From assembly GCF_035818615.1 (NCBI RefSeq), contig NZ_JAYKZY010000002.1, positions 1,924,501 through 1,988,500 on the forward strand: 64,000 nt of DNA, read 5' to 3'. The translations under genes were made by a program, and so were the position numbers. The stretch comes from Sphingobium sp. CR2-8 (GTDB taxonomy: Bacteria; Pseudomonadota; Alphaproteobacteria; Sphingomonadales; Sphingomonadaceae). Positions 8,422-16,986 of this stretch are shown piece after piece; position 1 is the first letter of the stretch, and each line of letters starts with the position of its first letter. The notes beneath the pieces were generated by a model. It did no database searches. It saw only the letters and a list, made by a program, of their open reading frames with translations, and had not been told where the DNA came from.

Positions 8422-9774
8422 ATGCTGAGGGTCGACCATGTCGCCATCATCGGTGGCGGATTCAGCGGCGTGTTGCTGGCGATCAACCTGTTGCGGCATG
8501 GCAGCGTGCGGGTGACACTGGTGGAACGGCGTCCGGACCGCTTGGGTCGCGGCCTTGCCTATGGCGCGGCGCAGGCCGACCATATCCTCAATGTCCGCGC
8601 CGCCAATATGAGCGCGCTGCCCGATCAGCCCGGTCATTTCGTGGAATGGCTGACGTCGCAGGGATTGGGGCAGGAAGGCAGCTTCGCCACGCGGCGCGAC
8701 TATGGCGCTTATCTGTGCGCGATGCTGGATGCCGCGCGCGCGGCGGCCGGGGACCGGTTCCACGTCATCAGCGACGAGGCGATCGACCTGGTCGTGGCGC
8801 AGGACGGCGCCTTCGTCGCGCTGCAATCCGGCTATACGCTGGTCGCGGACGTCGCCGTGATAGCGCCCGGCAACCTGCCGCCACATGATCTGCCCGCCTT
8901 TGCCGCGCTAGATAACCCGGCTTATGTGAACAACCCCTGGGCCGCCGATATCGCCACCGGACTGGGGCCGCAGGATAGCGTCCTGCTGCTCGGCAGCGGG
9001 CTGACCGCCGTCGATTGTGCGCTCAGCCTGGACAGCGCGGGCTTCCAGGGCAAGATCATCGCCTTGTCGCGGCGCGGCCTGATGCCGCAGGCGCATGCGC
9101 CCGCGCAGCCCTATGCCGTGCGGAACGAGCGGCCGGTGGGGTCGGCGTCTGCGCTGATCCGCGCCGTTCGCGAACGCGCCGCGCAGATCGGCTGGCGCAA
9201 CGCCGTCGATGAACTGCGGCCTTTCACCCCCGACATGTGGCGCGCCGCCAGTCCGGACGAGCGCAGCCGCTTCCTGCGCCACCTGCGCCCCTATTGGGAT
9301 GTGCATCGGCATCGGTTGGCGCCGCAGGTGGCGGCGCGGCTCGACACGCTGAGGACGCAAGGACGACTGGAGGTACGCGCGGCGAAGGTTTCGACTGCCA
9401 TACCCCATGGCGACGGCCTGGCCATCGGCCTGCGACCGCGCGGGGCAAGCGACAGCGAGACGATCACAGTCGCGCGCGTGATCAACTGCACCGGGCCGCT
9501 GGGCGACCTGCGCCGGGTGACCGACGCGCTGTTGCGCAACCTGTCGGACCGGGGCGACATCAGGGCCGATCCGCTGGCGATCGGGATCGATGTGGATCGC
9601 CAGTGCCGCGCCATCGCCGCCGATGGCGAGGCCCAGGAACGGCTGTACGTCGTCGGGCCGATGACGCGGGGCGCGCATTGGGAAATCGTCGCGGTTCCCG
9701 ACATCAGGCGACAGGTCTGGACTCTGGCGCGCCAGATCACCAGTGCCCATTGGGTGGAGGCGGAGGGGCTGTAG
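8422..9774 (+). CDS. FAD/NAD(P)-binding oxidoreductase (HcnB/CzcO-like)
   Basis: 450 aa flavoprotein. The FAD-binding GGGFSG dinucleotide motif lies at about residues 11-16. A second Rossmann motif, LLGSGLTAVD, follows at about 190-199, and a conserved INCTGP segment lies near the end of the NAD domain. This is the layout of the FAD-NAD(P)-binding (PF13454-type) family often found beside LLM monooxygenases. It probably oxidises a small molecule or supplies reducing power. Position next to the NtaA-type gene suggests a sulfur-starvation function. No close named homologue is recognised. Confidence 0.78.
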   Translation: MLRVDHVAIIGGGFSGVLLAINLLRHGSVRVTLVERRPDRLGRGLAYGAAQADHILNVRAANMSALPDQPGHFVEWLTSQGLGQEGSFATRRDYGAYLCAMLDAARAAAGDRFHVISDEAIDLVVAQDGAFVALQSGYTLVADVAVIAPGNLPPHDLPAFAALDNPAYVNNPWAADIATGLGPQDSVLLLGSGLTAVDCALSLDSAGFQGKIIALSRRGLMPQAHAPAQPYAVRNERPVGSASALIRAVRERAAQIGWRNAVDELRPFTPDMWRAASPDERSRFLRHLRPYWDVHRHRLAPQVAARLDTLRTQGRLEVRAAKVSTAIPHGDGLAIGLRPRGASDSETITVARVINCTGPLGDLRRVTDALLRNLSDRGDIRADPLAIGIDVDRQCRAIAADGEAQERLYVVGPMTRGAHWEIVAVPDIRRQVWTLARQITSAHWVEAEGL

Positions 9775-9785
9775 TCTAACCCTTC

Positions 9786-9808
9786 ACCTATTTGACTAAA
9801 TCATAAGT
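9786..9808. promoter_or_regulatory. Candidate LysR operator ACCTAT-N11-ATAAGT
   Basis: Second copy of the dyad seen upstream of ssuC: ACCTAT at 9786-9791 and ATAAGT at 9803-9808 with exactly 11 bp between. The outer half differs at one base from the perfect repeat. It ends 78 bases before the start codon at 9887, close to the 74-bp spacing at ssuC. It sits in the 112-bp gap after the FAD/NAD(P) gene, so the monooxygenase gene probably has its own regulated promoter. Confidence 0.55.
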
Positions 9809-9886
9809 GGCACGACAGTGCGCGTTGGTCGGCCAGTTTGTCGGCCTTTATTCCATGGGCTTCAATTTTCATGGAAAGGACGCTCC

Positions 9887-11257
9887 ATGCCCCGACAGCG
9901 GCACATCAAGCTTGGCTTCATCCTGCATGGCGTGGGACGCACCTGGAACGATTGGCGCCATCCCGATCGCGACGGGAACGCCAGCACCAGCCTGGCCCAT
10001 TATCAACGCCAGGCGGCGAGTGCGGAGCGCGGCAAGTTCGATTTCCTGTTCGTCGCCGACAGCCTGTCGATCACGGAAAAGTCCAGCCCGCATTATCTCA
10101 ACCGGTTCGAACCGATCACGATCCTGTCGGCGCTGGCGGCCACGACCTCGCATATCGGCCTGGTCGCTACCCTGACCGTGAGCTATTCCGAACCCTTCAA
10201 CGTGGCGCGCCAGTTCGCATCGCTCGATCATCTGAGCGGCGGGCGCGCGGGGTGGAATGTGGTGACATCCTGGTTGGGCGACACTGCCGCCAATTTCAGC
10301 AAGGCCGAACATCCCGCCCATGCCGTGCGCTATCGCATCGCGGGCGAGTATCTGGATGTCGTCCAGGGCCTGTGGGACAGTTGGGAAGACGGCGCTCATG
10401 TCGCAGACAAGGCGACGGGCCAGTTCGTCGATCCCGACAGGCTGCATCGGCTGGATCATGACGGCGAATTTTTCCAGGTTCGCGGGCCGCTGAATATCAA
10501 GCGCACGCCACAGGGACAGCCGGTCATATTCCAGGCAGGTGCATCGGACGACGGCCGCAATTTCGCCGCGCGCCGGGCGGAGGTGATCTTCACCCATGCG
10601 CCAACGCAGGAGGATGGGCAGGCCTATTATGCCGACGTCAAGACGCGGGCCAGGGGTTTCGGCCGGGACGCCGACACCCTGTTGATCCTGCCGGGTGTTG
10701 CGCCGATCGTCGGCGACACGGACGAGGAAGCCGAGGCGCGTTATAACGAACTGGCGGCGCTGGAATCGATCGACACGGGTCTTGGCTTCCTTTCGCGCAC
10801 CTTCAACGACCATGATTTCCGCCAATATGATCTGGACGCGCCCTTCCCCGATGTCGAACATATCGGCCTCAACAGCCAGCAGAGCAGCACGCTGCGCATT
10901 CTGGCGGATGTGCGGGCGAACAATCTGACGTTGCGGCAGGCGGCGGAACGGCTTGCGACACCGCGCGGCGCCTTCGTCGGATCGCCGGAAACCGTCGCGG
11001 ACAGGTTGCAGGACTGGTTCGAAAGCGGCGCGGCTGACGGGTTCGTCATCTTCGAGCCGCTGCCGGGGCAACTGGACCTGTTCGTCGACAAGGTCATTCC
11101 CATCTTGCAGGCGCGCGGCCTGTTCCGCACCGACTATGAGGGTGCGACCTTCCGTGCGCATCTGGGCCTGCCGGTTCCCGATAATCGCTACAGCGCAGCC
11201 CGGTCCGAAGACGATGCCCCGGCGCAAGCCCCTGCGGTCGAGCCGCAATTCGCTTAA
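9887..11257 (+). CDS. NtaA/SnaA/DszA-family FMN-dependent monooxygenase
   Basis: 456 aa LLM-class monooxygenase of the NtaA/DmoA/DszA branch, longer than SsuD types. Characteristic segments are [10 protein letters not shown], the FQAGAS segment and ENFS-like [14 protein letters not shown] 9887 follows AAAGGA by six bases; the open frame extends upstream to 9818 without support. The family uses reduced flavin and O2 on dimethyl sulfide, dibenzothiophene sulfone, nitrilotriacetate and similar compounds. With an upstream site matching the ssuC operator, a sulfur substrate is likely. The C-terminal tail of about 40 residues is low-complexity. Confidence 0.87.
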   Translation: MPRQRHIKLGFILHGVGRTWNDWRHPDRDGNASTSLAHYQRQAASAERGKFDFLFVADSLSITEKSSPHYLNRFEPITILSALAATTSHIGLVATLTVSYSEPFNVARQFASLDHLSGGRAGWNVVTSWLGDTAANFSKAEHPAHAVRYRIAGEYLDVVQGLWDSWEDGAHVADKATGQFVDPDRLHRLDHDGEFFQVRGPLNIKRTPQGQPVIFQAGASDDGRNFAARRAEVIFTHAPTQEDGQAYYADVKTRARGFGRDADTLLILPGVAPIVGDTDEEAEARYNELAALESIDTGLGFLSRTFNDHDFRQYDLDAPFPDVEHIGLNSQQSSTLRILADVRANNLTLRQAAERLATPRGAFVGSPETVADRLQDWFESGAADGFVIFEPLPGQLDLFVDKVIPILQARGLFRTDYEGATFRAHLGLPVPDNRYSAARSEDDAPAQAPAVEPQFA

Positions 11258-11287
11258 GCGGCGAACTGCGGGAGTGGTTTCATAAGA

Positions 11288-11320
11288 AAGGCCGCTGCCA
11301 TGGCTGGCAGCGGCCTTCTT
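11288..11320. terminator. Bidirectional hairpin terminator
   Basis: Stem of 13 bp, AAGGCCGCTGCCA pairing with its complement across a TGGC loop, ending in TTCTT. It lies between the rightward monooxygenase gene and the leftward outer-membrane protein gene, so it can serve both. Confidence 0.8.
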
Positions 11321-11342
11321 AGTCCGATCGAAAACTAGCGGA

Positions 11343-11891
11343 TCAGAAGTGGAAAACGACGCCGCCCATCGGACGCAGGCTGTCGAAATCATAGGTTTCC
11401 ATCTGCAGACGGATGCGGATGCCGCTGTTGCCGGTCACGCCGCCCAGGCCGATGTCCTTGGGGCCGACTTCGACGCCGACGCCATAGATCCAGTCCTTCT
11501 GGTCGCTGTAACCGCGCTTGCCGTTCACCCACTGGTAGCCGGCCGATGCGAAGATCATGCCGCTTTCACCAGCGCGCGCACCGACGCGGCCGCGAACGCC
11601 ATATTCCCAGTCGATGTCGCTGAAGCCCTTGGTCGCGTTGCCTTCGGCCCCGACGAAGACCGGGCCGAGCGGGATGTTCACGCCGGCGATGCCGCTGATG
11701 AGCGCGCCGTTCATGCGGCCGCCACGGGGCGACCCAAATTCGCTGTCGCGGTCGAACGAATGATAGCCGCCGAGAACGCCAACATAGGGCTCGACGCCGA
11801 ATGCGTCGGTGCCATCGGGCGCGGTTTCCTGCGCCATTGCCGCAACCGGAAGAGCGCAGAGAATTGCTGCTGCAGCCAGAAACTTCTTCAT
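11343..11891 (-). CDS. Small outer-membrane beta-barrel protein (opacity-like)
   Basis: 182 aa. ATG 11891 gives a clear signal peptide, MKKFLAAAAILCAL followed by an AMA-Q cleavage site. The mature part is rich in Gly and aromatic residues in alternating strand-like segments and ends in Phe (VVFHF), the outer-membrane barrel-assembly signature. Size and pattern match small opacity/OmpW-like porin-family proteins of sphingomonads. Its function is unknown. It is a single-gene unit with its own promoter candidate upstream. Confidence 0.75.
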   Translation of the reverse strand: MKKFLAAAAILCALPVAAMAQETAPDGTDAFGVEPYVGVLGGYHSFDRDSEFGSPRGGRMNGALISGIAGVNIPLGPVFVGAEGNATKGFSDIDWEYGVRGRVGARAGESGMIFASAGYQWVNGKRGYSDQKDWIYGVGVEVGPKDIGLGGVTGNSGIRIRLQMETYDFDSLRPMGGVVFHF

Positions 11892-11975
11892 TTTCAAATC
11901 CCTATTTCGTTTTAGTCGCCACGATGTGGTCGGCAGCAGAACCAGCGATCGGATAGGGAGTTTCACAGGCCGACA

Positions 11976-12005
11976 TATATATCGACGGTGTCACCATAAT
12001 GTCAC
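11976..12005 (-). promoter_or_regulatory. Candidate sigma-70 promoter for the outer-membrane protein
   Basis: Read on the minus strand, GTGACA (12005-12000) and TATATA (11981-11976) are separated by 18 bp, about 85 bp upstream of ATG 11891. GTGACA is repeated 11 bp further along, giving two TGTCAC direct repeats on the plus strand near 11990-12005. Confidence 0.4.
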
Positions 12006-12262
12006 ATTTCGATTTTGCGGGTGACGTGCCGTCCCGGCGTCAACAAATATGGCCGGATAGCAATCCAGGTTAGTGTGTTTCCCAGACCTGGACGGAACGA
12101 ATTGCCGCGCTTTCGATTTCAGAACGACTGCCGTTTGCGACGATCATGACAGCGTTTTGCGTGACCACATTGGGCTGCCTTGGCAGTTTACACGGAAGGG
12201 TTACGACGCCCGATCATGAAAGACCGTAAGCAGGCGCGGCAATGCAGGATAGGGATTCCGGG
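12006..12262. other. Gene-free intergenic stretch
   Basis: Together with the promoter segment this is about 370 bp without a gene, between the outer-membrane protein and the transglutaminase-like gene. No convincing hairpin, repeat or small ORF was seen. It presumably holds the promoter of the rightward gene. Confidence 0.4.
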
Positions 12263-13107
12263 ATGTTCATTCGGGCCGGCTACGAAATCGGATTCATGAC
12301 CCATGTGGCGACCCCCATGGTCACCATGCTCAACCTTCACCCCTCCCGCGTTCCGGATCTCAGAACATCGCATCAGGTGGTGACAAGCAGGCCTGTCGCG
12401 ATGGAGGAATATGCCGACAGCTTTGGCAATATCTGCACCCGCATGACCGTTCCGCCCGGCGGGGTTACGCTGTCGTGCGACTTCGTGGTGTCCGATAGCG
12501 GCCGCCCTGACCGTCAGGCATTAGATGCCGATCAGCATTCGGCCGATATGCTGCCCCCGCCGTGATGGTCTATCTGCTGGGAAGCCGATATTGCGACACC
12601 GATCGCCTGTCCAACATCGCATGGTCCCTGTTCGGGCATATCGAACCGGGTTGGCCGCGGGTTCAGGCCATCGTCGATTATGTCCACGGGCATCTGCAAT
12701 ATGGCTATCAATATGCGCGCTCCACCCGCACCGCTTTCGAAGCGCATCAGGAACGGGTGGGGGTGTGCAGGGACTTTGCGCATCTGGCGGTCGCGCTATG
12801 CCGCTGCATGAACATCCCGGCGCGCTATTGCAGCGGCTATCTGGGCGACATCGGCATCCCGCCGGTGGATATCGCGATGGACTTCCATGCCTGGTTCGAC
12901 GTGTATCTGAGCGGTGAATGGCATAGTTTCGACGCCCGCCATCGGGTGCCGCGCATCGGACGCATCCTGATGGCGGCAGGCCGCGATGCGGCAGACACCG
13001 CGCTGACAACCGCTTTCGGGCCGGTATGGCTGACCAGTTTCAAGGTGCGCACCGATGAGGTCGATGCGGCCGAAGCCAGCAATGAGGCGCCCAGGCTGGC
13101 GGCGTGA
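12263..13107 (+). pseudogene. Transglutaminase-like protein gene, frameshifted
   Basis: Two overlapping frames together encode one transglutaminase-like protein. The N-terminal beta domain (MFIRAGYEIGF to HSADMLPP) is in the frame of 12263 and stops at 12565. The catalytic part resumes one frame back from about 12560 and runs to 13107. It keeps the Cys in GVCRDFAHLA, His in DFHAWFD and Asp in FDARHRV. Adding one C to the run at 12554-12558 would rejoin the frames as LPPAVMVYLL. Either the gene is broken, the base is a sequencing error, or slippage restores it. The downstream part alone begins with GTG 12562, but without the N-domain it is unlikely to be native. Confidence 0.72.
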
Positions 13108-13282
13108 TCGCGTGGGGCATCGCCAACCCACACTCCATGGCGACGGGATAGCCGCGCACGCTTTCTCCGAACCACGGAGAAATAAGTCCGAGCCCATAGC
13201 AATAGGATCAGGATCGACCACATAGCCTCCGTTTCAAGGGCCAATGTCGCGCGCAAGCATATGGCCGGGGCTGGAGTATCTG

Positions 13283-14212
13283 ATGCTGGAGCGTCCATCT
13301 GTTATCGAAGTGGTCGAGGTGTCGGCCCGGGACGGCCTTCAGAACGAGAAGATGGTCTTTCCGACCGACAGCAAGATTGCGCTGATCCGCCATATGGTGG
13401 CGGCCGGCGCCAAACGGCTGGAGATCGCCAGTTTCGTGCGCGCCGATCGGGTGCCGCAAATGGCCGATGCGGAGGCCGTGATTGCGGGTCTGGGCGATCT
13501 GCCCGCCGATATCACCACCATCGGCCTGGTCATGAACAAACGCGGCGCGCTGCGCGCTTTAGACACCGGCATCCGTCAGATCGGCGCGGTCTGCGTCGCG
13601 AGCGATAGCTTCGCCCAGCGCAACCAGGGGCAGACGTCGCTGGAATCTCTGGATGTGGCGAACGACATCGTCCGCTTCGCCCGGGGCGAAGGACGCAGCG
13701 CGCAGGTGATGATCGGCGCGGCCTTCGGTTGCCCGTTCGAGGGCGAAGTCGATCCCGCGCATGTCGTGGCGATGGCGCGTCGCCTGGCGGAGGCAGGACC
13801 GGTGGAAATCGGGCTGGCCGACACGATCGGCGTCGCGGTGCCGCACCATGTCTTCGAACTGGTGACAGCGGTGCGCGCGGCGATCGGCGACATTCCGGTG
13901 CGCGTCCACCTACACAATACGCGCAACACGGGCATAGCCAATGCCTGGGCAGCGGTGCAGGCGGGGGCATCGACGCTGGACAGCGCGTTGGGCGGCATCG
14001 GCGGATGCCCCTTCGCCCCGGCGGCGACCGGGAATATCGCGACCGAAGATCTGCTCTACATGCTGGACCGGTCCCATATAAGAACTGGGATCGACCTGTC
14101 CCGCACCATCGAGGCGGCTGGCTGGCTGGAAAGCCGGATGGAGCGTCCCCTTCCCGCCATGGTGAGCAGGGCCGGGCCTTTCCCGCGCCCCTCGTCGGCC
14201 ACCCCCCTCTGA
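13283..14212 (+). CDS. Hydroxymethylglutaryl-CoA lyase-family protein
   Basis: 309 aa TIM-barrel acyl-CoA lyase of the DRE-TIM metallolyase superfamily. Conserved elements are VSARDGLQNE (catalytic Arg and metal Asp), VHLHNT with the two metal His residues (the family usually has HDT), the GIGGCPFAP loop with its catalytic Cys, and TGN providing the last metal ligand. ATG 13283 has GGAG six bases upstream; a longer start at 13244 is possible. It is 13 bp before a class III CoA-transferase gene, so the pair probably activates and then cleaves a 3-hydroxy-3-alkyl-dicarboxylate. HMG-CoA in leucine breakdown is only one candidate. Confidence 0.85.
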   Translation: MLERPSVIEVVEVSARDGLQNEKMVFPTDSKIALIRHMVAAGAKRLEIASFVRADRVPQMADAEAVIAGLGDLPADITTIGLVMNKRGALRALDTGIRQIGAVCVASDSFAQRNQGQTSLESLDVANDIVRFARGEGRSAQVMIGAAFGCPFEGEVDPAHVVAMARRLAEAGPVEIGLADTIGVAVPHHVFELVTAVRAAIGDIPVRVHLHNTRNTGIANAWAAVQAGASTLDSALGGIGGCPFAPAATGNIATEDLLYMLDRSHIRTGIDLSRTIEAAGWLESRMERPLPAMVSRAGPFPRPSSATPL

Positions 14213-14225
14213 CGAAAGACAGCAT

Positions 14226-15419
14226 ATGACGACGAACAACGGCGCCCTTGCGGGTATTCGCGTGATCGAGTTGGGGCAATTGATTGCCGGACCCTTTTGC
14301 GGCCAGTTGCTGGGCGACATGGGTGCGGAAATCATCAAGGTGGAGCCGCCCCGTCAGGGCGACCCGATGCGTGTGTGGGGGCATGGCGACGCAAAGCTGT
14401 GGTGGGAAGTGGTCGCCCGCAACAAGAAGTCGGTGTCGGCCAATCTGCGCATTCCGCAAGGGCAGGACATCGTCCGCAGGCTGGCGGCGAGCGCCGACAT
14501 TTTGATCGAGAATTTCAAGCCCGGCACATTGGAGAAATGGGGTCTGGGGCCTGACGAACTGCATGCGGTCAACCCCCGCCTCATCATCGTGCGCGTATCC
14601 GGCTATGGCCAGACCGGCCCCTATTCGTCGCGCGCTGGATTTGGCGGCATCGGCGAGGCGATGGGCGGTTGGCGTCACATCGTGGGCGATGCCGACCGGC
14701 CGCCCAGTCGCATGGGCGTGTCCATCGGCGATAGCCTGGCGGCGACCTATGGCTGCATGGGCGCGCTGGCCGCGCTGCACGCGCGCGAGCGTACCGGCAA
14801 GGGCCAGGTGATCGACAGCGCGCTTTACGAAGCCGTGTTGCAGGTGATGGAAAGCATGGTGCCGGAATATATGGTGTCGAACCATGTTCGCGCACGCACC
14901 GGGTCGATACTGGAAGGCGTCGCGCCATCCAACGTCTACCCCTGCATCGACGGAGACTATCTGATCGGCGCCAATCAGGATGCGATTTTCGGACGGCTAT
15001 GCGTGGCGATGGGCCGCCCCGAACTGGCCAGCGATCCGCGTTACGCCACCCATGTCGCGCGCGGCGAACGACAGGGCGAACTGGACGATCTAATCGCTGA
15101 CTGGACCCGCAGCTTGACGGTCGAGGCCGTCGAAAAACTGATGATCGACCATAGCATTCCGGCAGGTAGGATCTACCGCGCCGCCGAAATGCTGGACGAT
15201 CCGCATTATGCGGCGCGCGAAGCGCTGGTCGAAGTGGACAGTCCGCGCTGGGGACGCTTCAAGATGCAGAACAGCTTTCCCAAATTTTCCGATACGCCCG
15301 GCGGCATCCGTACGCTCGCGCCGCAGGAGATCGGCGCGCATAACGACGAAGTCTATCGCGACCTGCTGGGCATGGACGATGCGGAGATCGCCCGTTTGCG
15401 GGAGGCCGACGCGATATAA
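14226..15419 (+). CDS. Class III (CaiB/BaiF) CoA-transferase
   Basis: 397 aa family III CoA-transferase. Recognisable elements are the N-terminal GIRVIELGQLIAGP, IENFKPG, SGYGQTGPY and the catalytic Asp169 in SIGDS. It follows the HMG-CoA-lyase-type gene by 13 bp and is surely co-transcribed. It would move CoA from a donor such as succinyl-CoA to a carboxylic acid that the lyase then cleaves. The pairing resembles the itaconate, citramalate and 3-hydroxy-3-methylglutarate routes. The acid used here is unknown. Confidence 0.9.
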   Translation: MTTNNGALAGIRVIELGQLIAGPFCGQLLGDMGAEIIKVEPPRQGDPMRVWGHGDAKLWWEVVARNKKSVSANLRIPQGQDIVRRLAASADILIENFKPGTLEKWGLGPDELHAVNPRLIIVRVSGYGQTGPYSSRAGFGGIGEAMGGWRHIVGDADRPPSRMGVSIGDSLAATYGCMGALAALHARERTGKGQVIDSALYEAVLQVMESMVPEYMVSNHVRARTGSILEGVAPSNVYPCIDGDYLIGANQDAIFGRLCVAMGRPELASDPRYATHVARGERQGELDDLIADWTRSLTVEAVEKLMIDHSIPAGRIYRAAEMLDDPHYAAREALVEVDSPRWGRFKMQNSFPKFSDTPGGIRTLAPQEIGAHNDEVYRDLLGMDDAEIARLREADAI

Positions 15420-15424
15420 AGTGC

Positions 15425-15458
15425 GAGACGGGGACGCCATCAGGCGCATCCCCGTCTC
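15425..15458. terminator. Hairpin between convergent genes
   Basis: GAGACGGGGA at 15425-15434 pairs with TCCCCGTCTC at 15449-15458, with an inner CGCC/GGCG stem and an ATCA loop. No strong T tract follows. It lies in the 47-bp gap between the CoA-transferase gene and the convergent dehydrogenase gene. Confidence 0.6.
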
Positions 15459-15466
15459 CCATGGGC

Positions 15467-16909
15467 TTAAATGCCCATGCAAAGATATTTGATCTCCATA
15501 TAGTCGTCCAGGCCATGGCTGGAGCCTTCACGGCCGAGGCCGGATTGCTTGACGCCGCCGAAGGGCGCGACTTCGGTGGAGATGAGGCCGGTGTTGATGC
15601 CGACTATGCCCGCCTCCAACGCTTCGGCGACGCGCCATACGCGCGACAGGTCGCGGCTGTAAAAATAGCTTGCGAGGCCGAATTCACTATCATTGGCCTG
15701 GGCGATGGCATCCGCCTCTTCCTTGAAACGGATGACGCCGGCGAGCGGGCCGAAGGTTTCCTCGGTCGCGATCTTCATGTCGGCGGTCACGTCCGCCAGC
15801 ACGGTCGGTGTGAAATAGGTGCCGCCAAGTGCGCTGCGGTCGCCGCCCGTCACCAGCGTCGCGCCCTTGGCCAGGGCGTCGGCGACATGCTCCTCCACCT
15901 TTTCGACGGCAGCGGCGTCGATCAAGGGGCCGGTATCGACGCCGCTTTCCATGCCGTTGCCCAGTTTCAGTGCTTTGGTGCGCTCAGCCAATTTGCCGAC
16001 GAACGCGTCATAGACGCCGTCCTGCACGTAGAAGCGGTTGGTGCATACGCAGGTCTGGCCGGCATTGCGGAACTTGGATGCGATCGCGCCGTCGACCGCC
16101 GCGTCGATATCGGCATCGTCGAACACCAGGAACGGCGCGTTGCCGCCCAGTTCCAAGCTCAATTTCTTGATCGTGTCGGCCGACTGGCGCATCAGTTCGC
16201 GGCCGACCTCGGTCGACCCGGTGAAGCTGATCTTGCGCACGACGGGGCTGGCGGTCAGAGCGCCGCCGATCGCCCGCGCGCTGCCGGTCAGCACGTTGAA
16301 CACGCCCTTTGGCACCCCCGCTTCTTCCGCCAGAACGGCAAGGGCGAGCGCGGAAAAGGGGGTTTGGGATGCGGGTTTCAGCACCACCGTGCAACCGGCG
16401 GCAAGTGCCGGGCCGATTTTCCGCGTGATCATCGCCGCCGGGAAATTCCAGGGGGTGATCGCACCGACGACACCGATGGGCTGCTTCAGGCAGACGATGC
16501 GTCGGTCGGCGGCATGGCCGGGCACGACGTCGCCGTAAGCGCGCTTGGCCTCTTCCGCGAACCATTCGATGAAGCTGGCCGCATAGGCGATTTCGCCCTT
16601 GGCCTCCGCCAACGGCTTGCCCTGTTCGCGGGTCAGCAATTCGCCCAGCGCATCCTGGTTCGCCATCATCAGGTCGAAGAAGCGGCGCAATATGGTCGAG
16701 CGCTCCTTCGCCGTCCGCGCGGCCCAGGCGGGCATGGCGGCCTGCGCCGCGACGATCGCACGATCGGTTTCGGCTGCGCCCATGTTGGGCACCGTCCCGA
16801 TCTCCTCACCCGTGGCAGGATTGGTGACCGACAGCGTCCCGCCATCATCGGCTGCCACCCATTGTCCATCGATATAGGCGGATTGTTTGAGGAAATCGGT
16901 AAAAGGCAT
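15467..16909 (-). CDS. gabD: NAD(P)-dependent succinate-semialdehyde dehydrogenase-type ALDH
   Basis: 480 aa aldehyde dehydrogenase of the GabD class. Catalytic Cys287 lies in GQTCVC and the general base Glu253 in LELGG. The WNFPAAM segment and the GSTEVG cofactor loop are present, and the length equals E. coli GabD. The second Cys in CVC is typical of redox-sensitive SSADHs. It oxidises succinate semialdehyde or a related semialdehyde to the acid that feeds the TCA cycle. It is a single leftward gene facing the CoA-transferase gene. The exact semialdehyde is not fixed by sequence. Confidence 0.85.
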   Translation of the reverse strand: MPFTDFLKQSAYIDGQWVAADDGGTLSVTNPATGEEIGTVPNMGAAETDRAIVAAQAAMPAWAARTAKERSTILRRFFDLMMANQDALGELLTREQGKPLAEAKGEIAYAASFIEWFAEEAKRAYGDVVPGHAADRRIVCLKQPIGVVGAITPWNFPAAMITRKIGPALAAGCTVVLKPASQTPFSALALAVLAEEAGVPKGVFNVLTGSARAIGGALTASPVVRKISFTGSTEVGRELMRQSADTIKKLSLELGGNAPFLVFDDADIDAAVDGAIASKFRNAGQTCVCTNRFYVQDGVYDAFVGKLAERTKALKLGNGMESGVDTGPLIDAAAVEKVEEHVADALAKGATLVTGGDRSALGGTYFTPTVLADVTADMKIATEETFGPLAGVIRFKEEADAIAQANDSEFGLASYFYSRDLSRVWRVAEALEAGIVGINTGLISTEVAPFGGVKQSGLGREGSSHGLDDYMEIKYLCMGI

Positions 16910-16986
16910 GGGTTTATCCTAGGCAGGGTAAGGCAGGCGGCGCGGCCAAGCGCTCCGCCCGATCAACGATCGTCGGTCCGAAGCGT

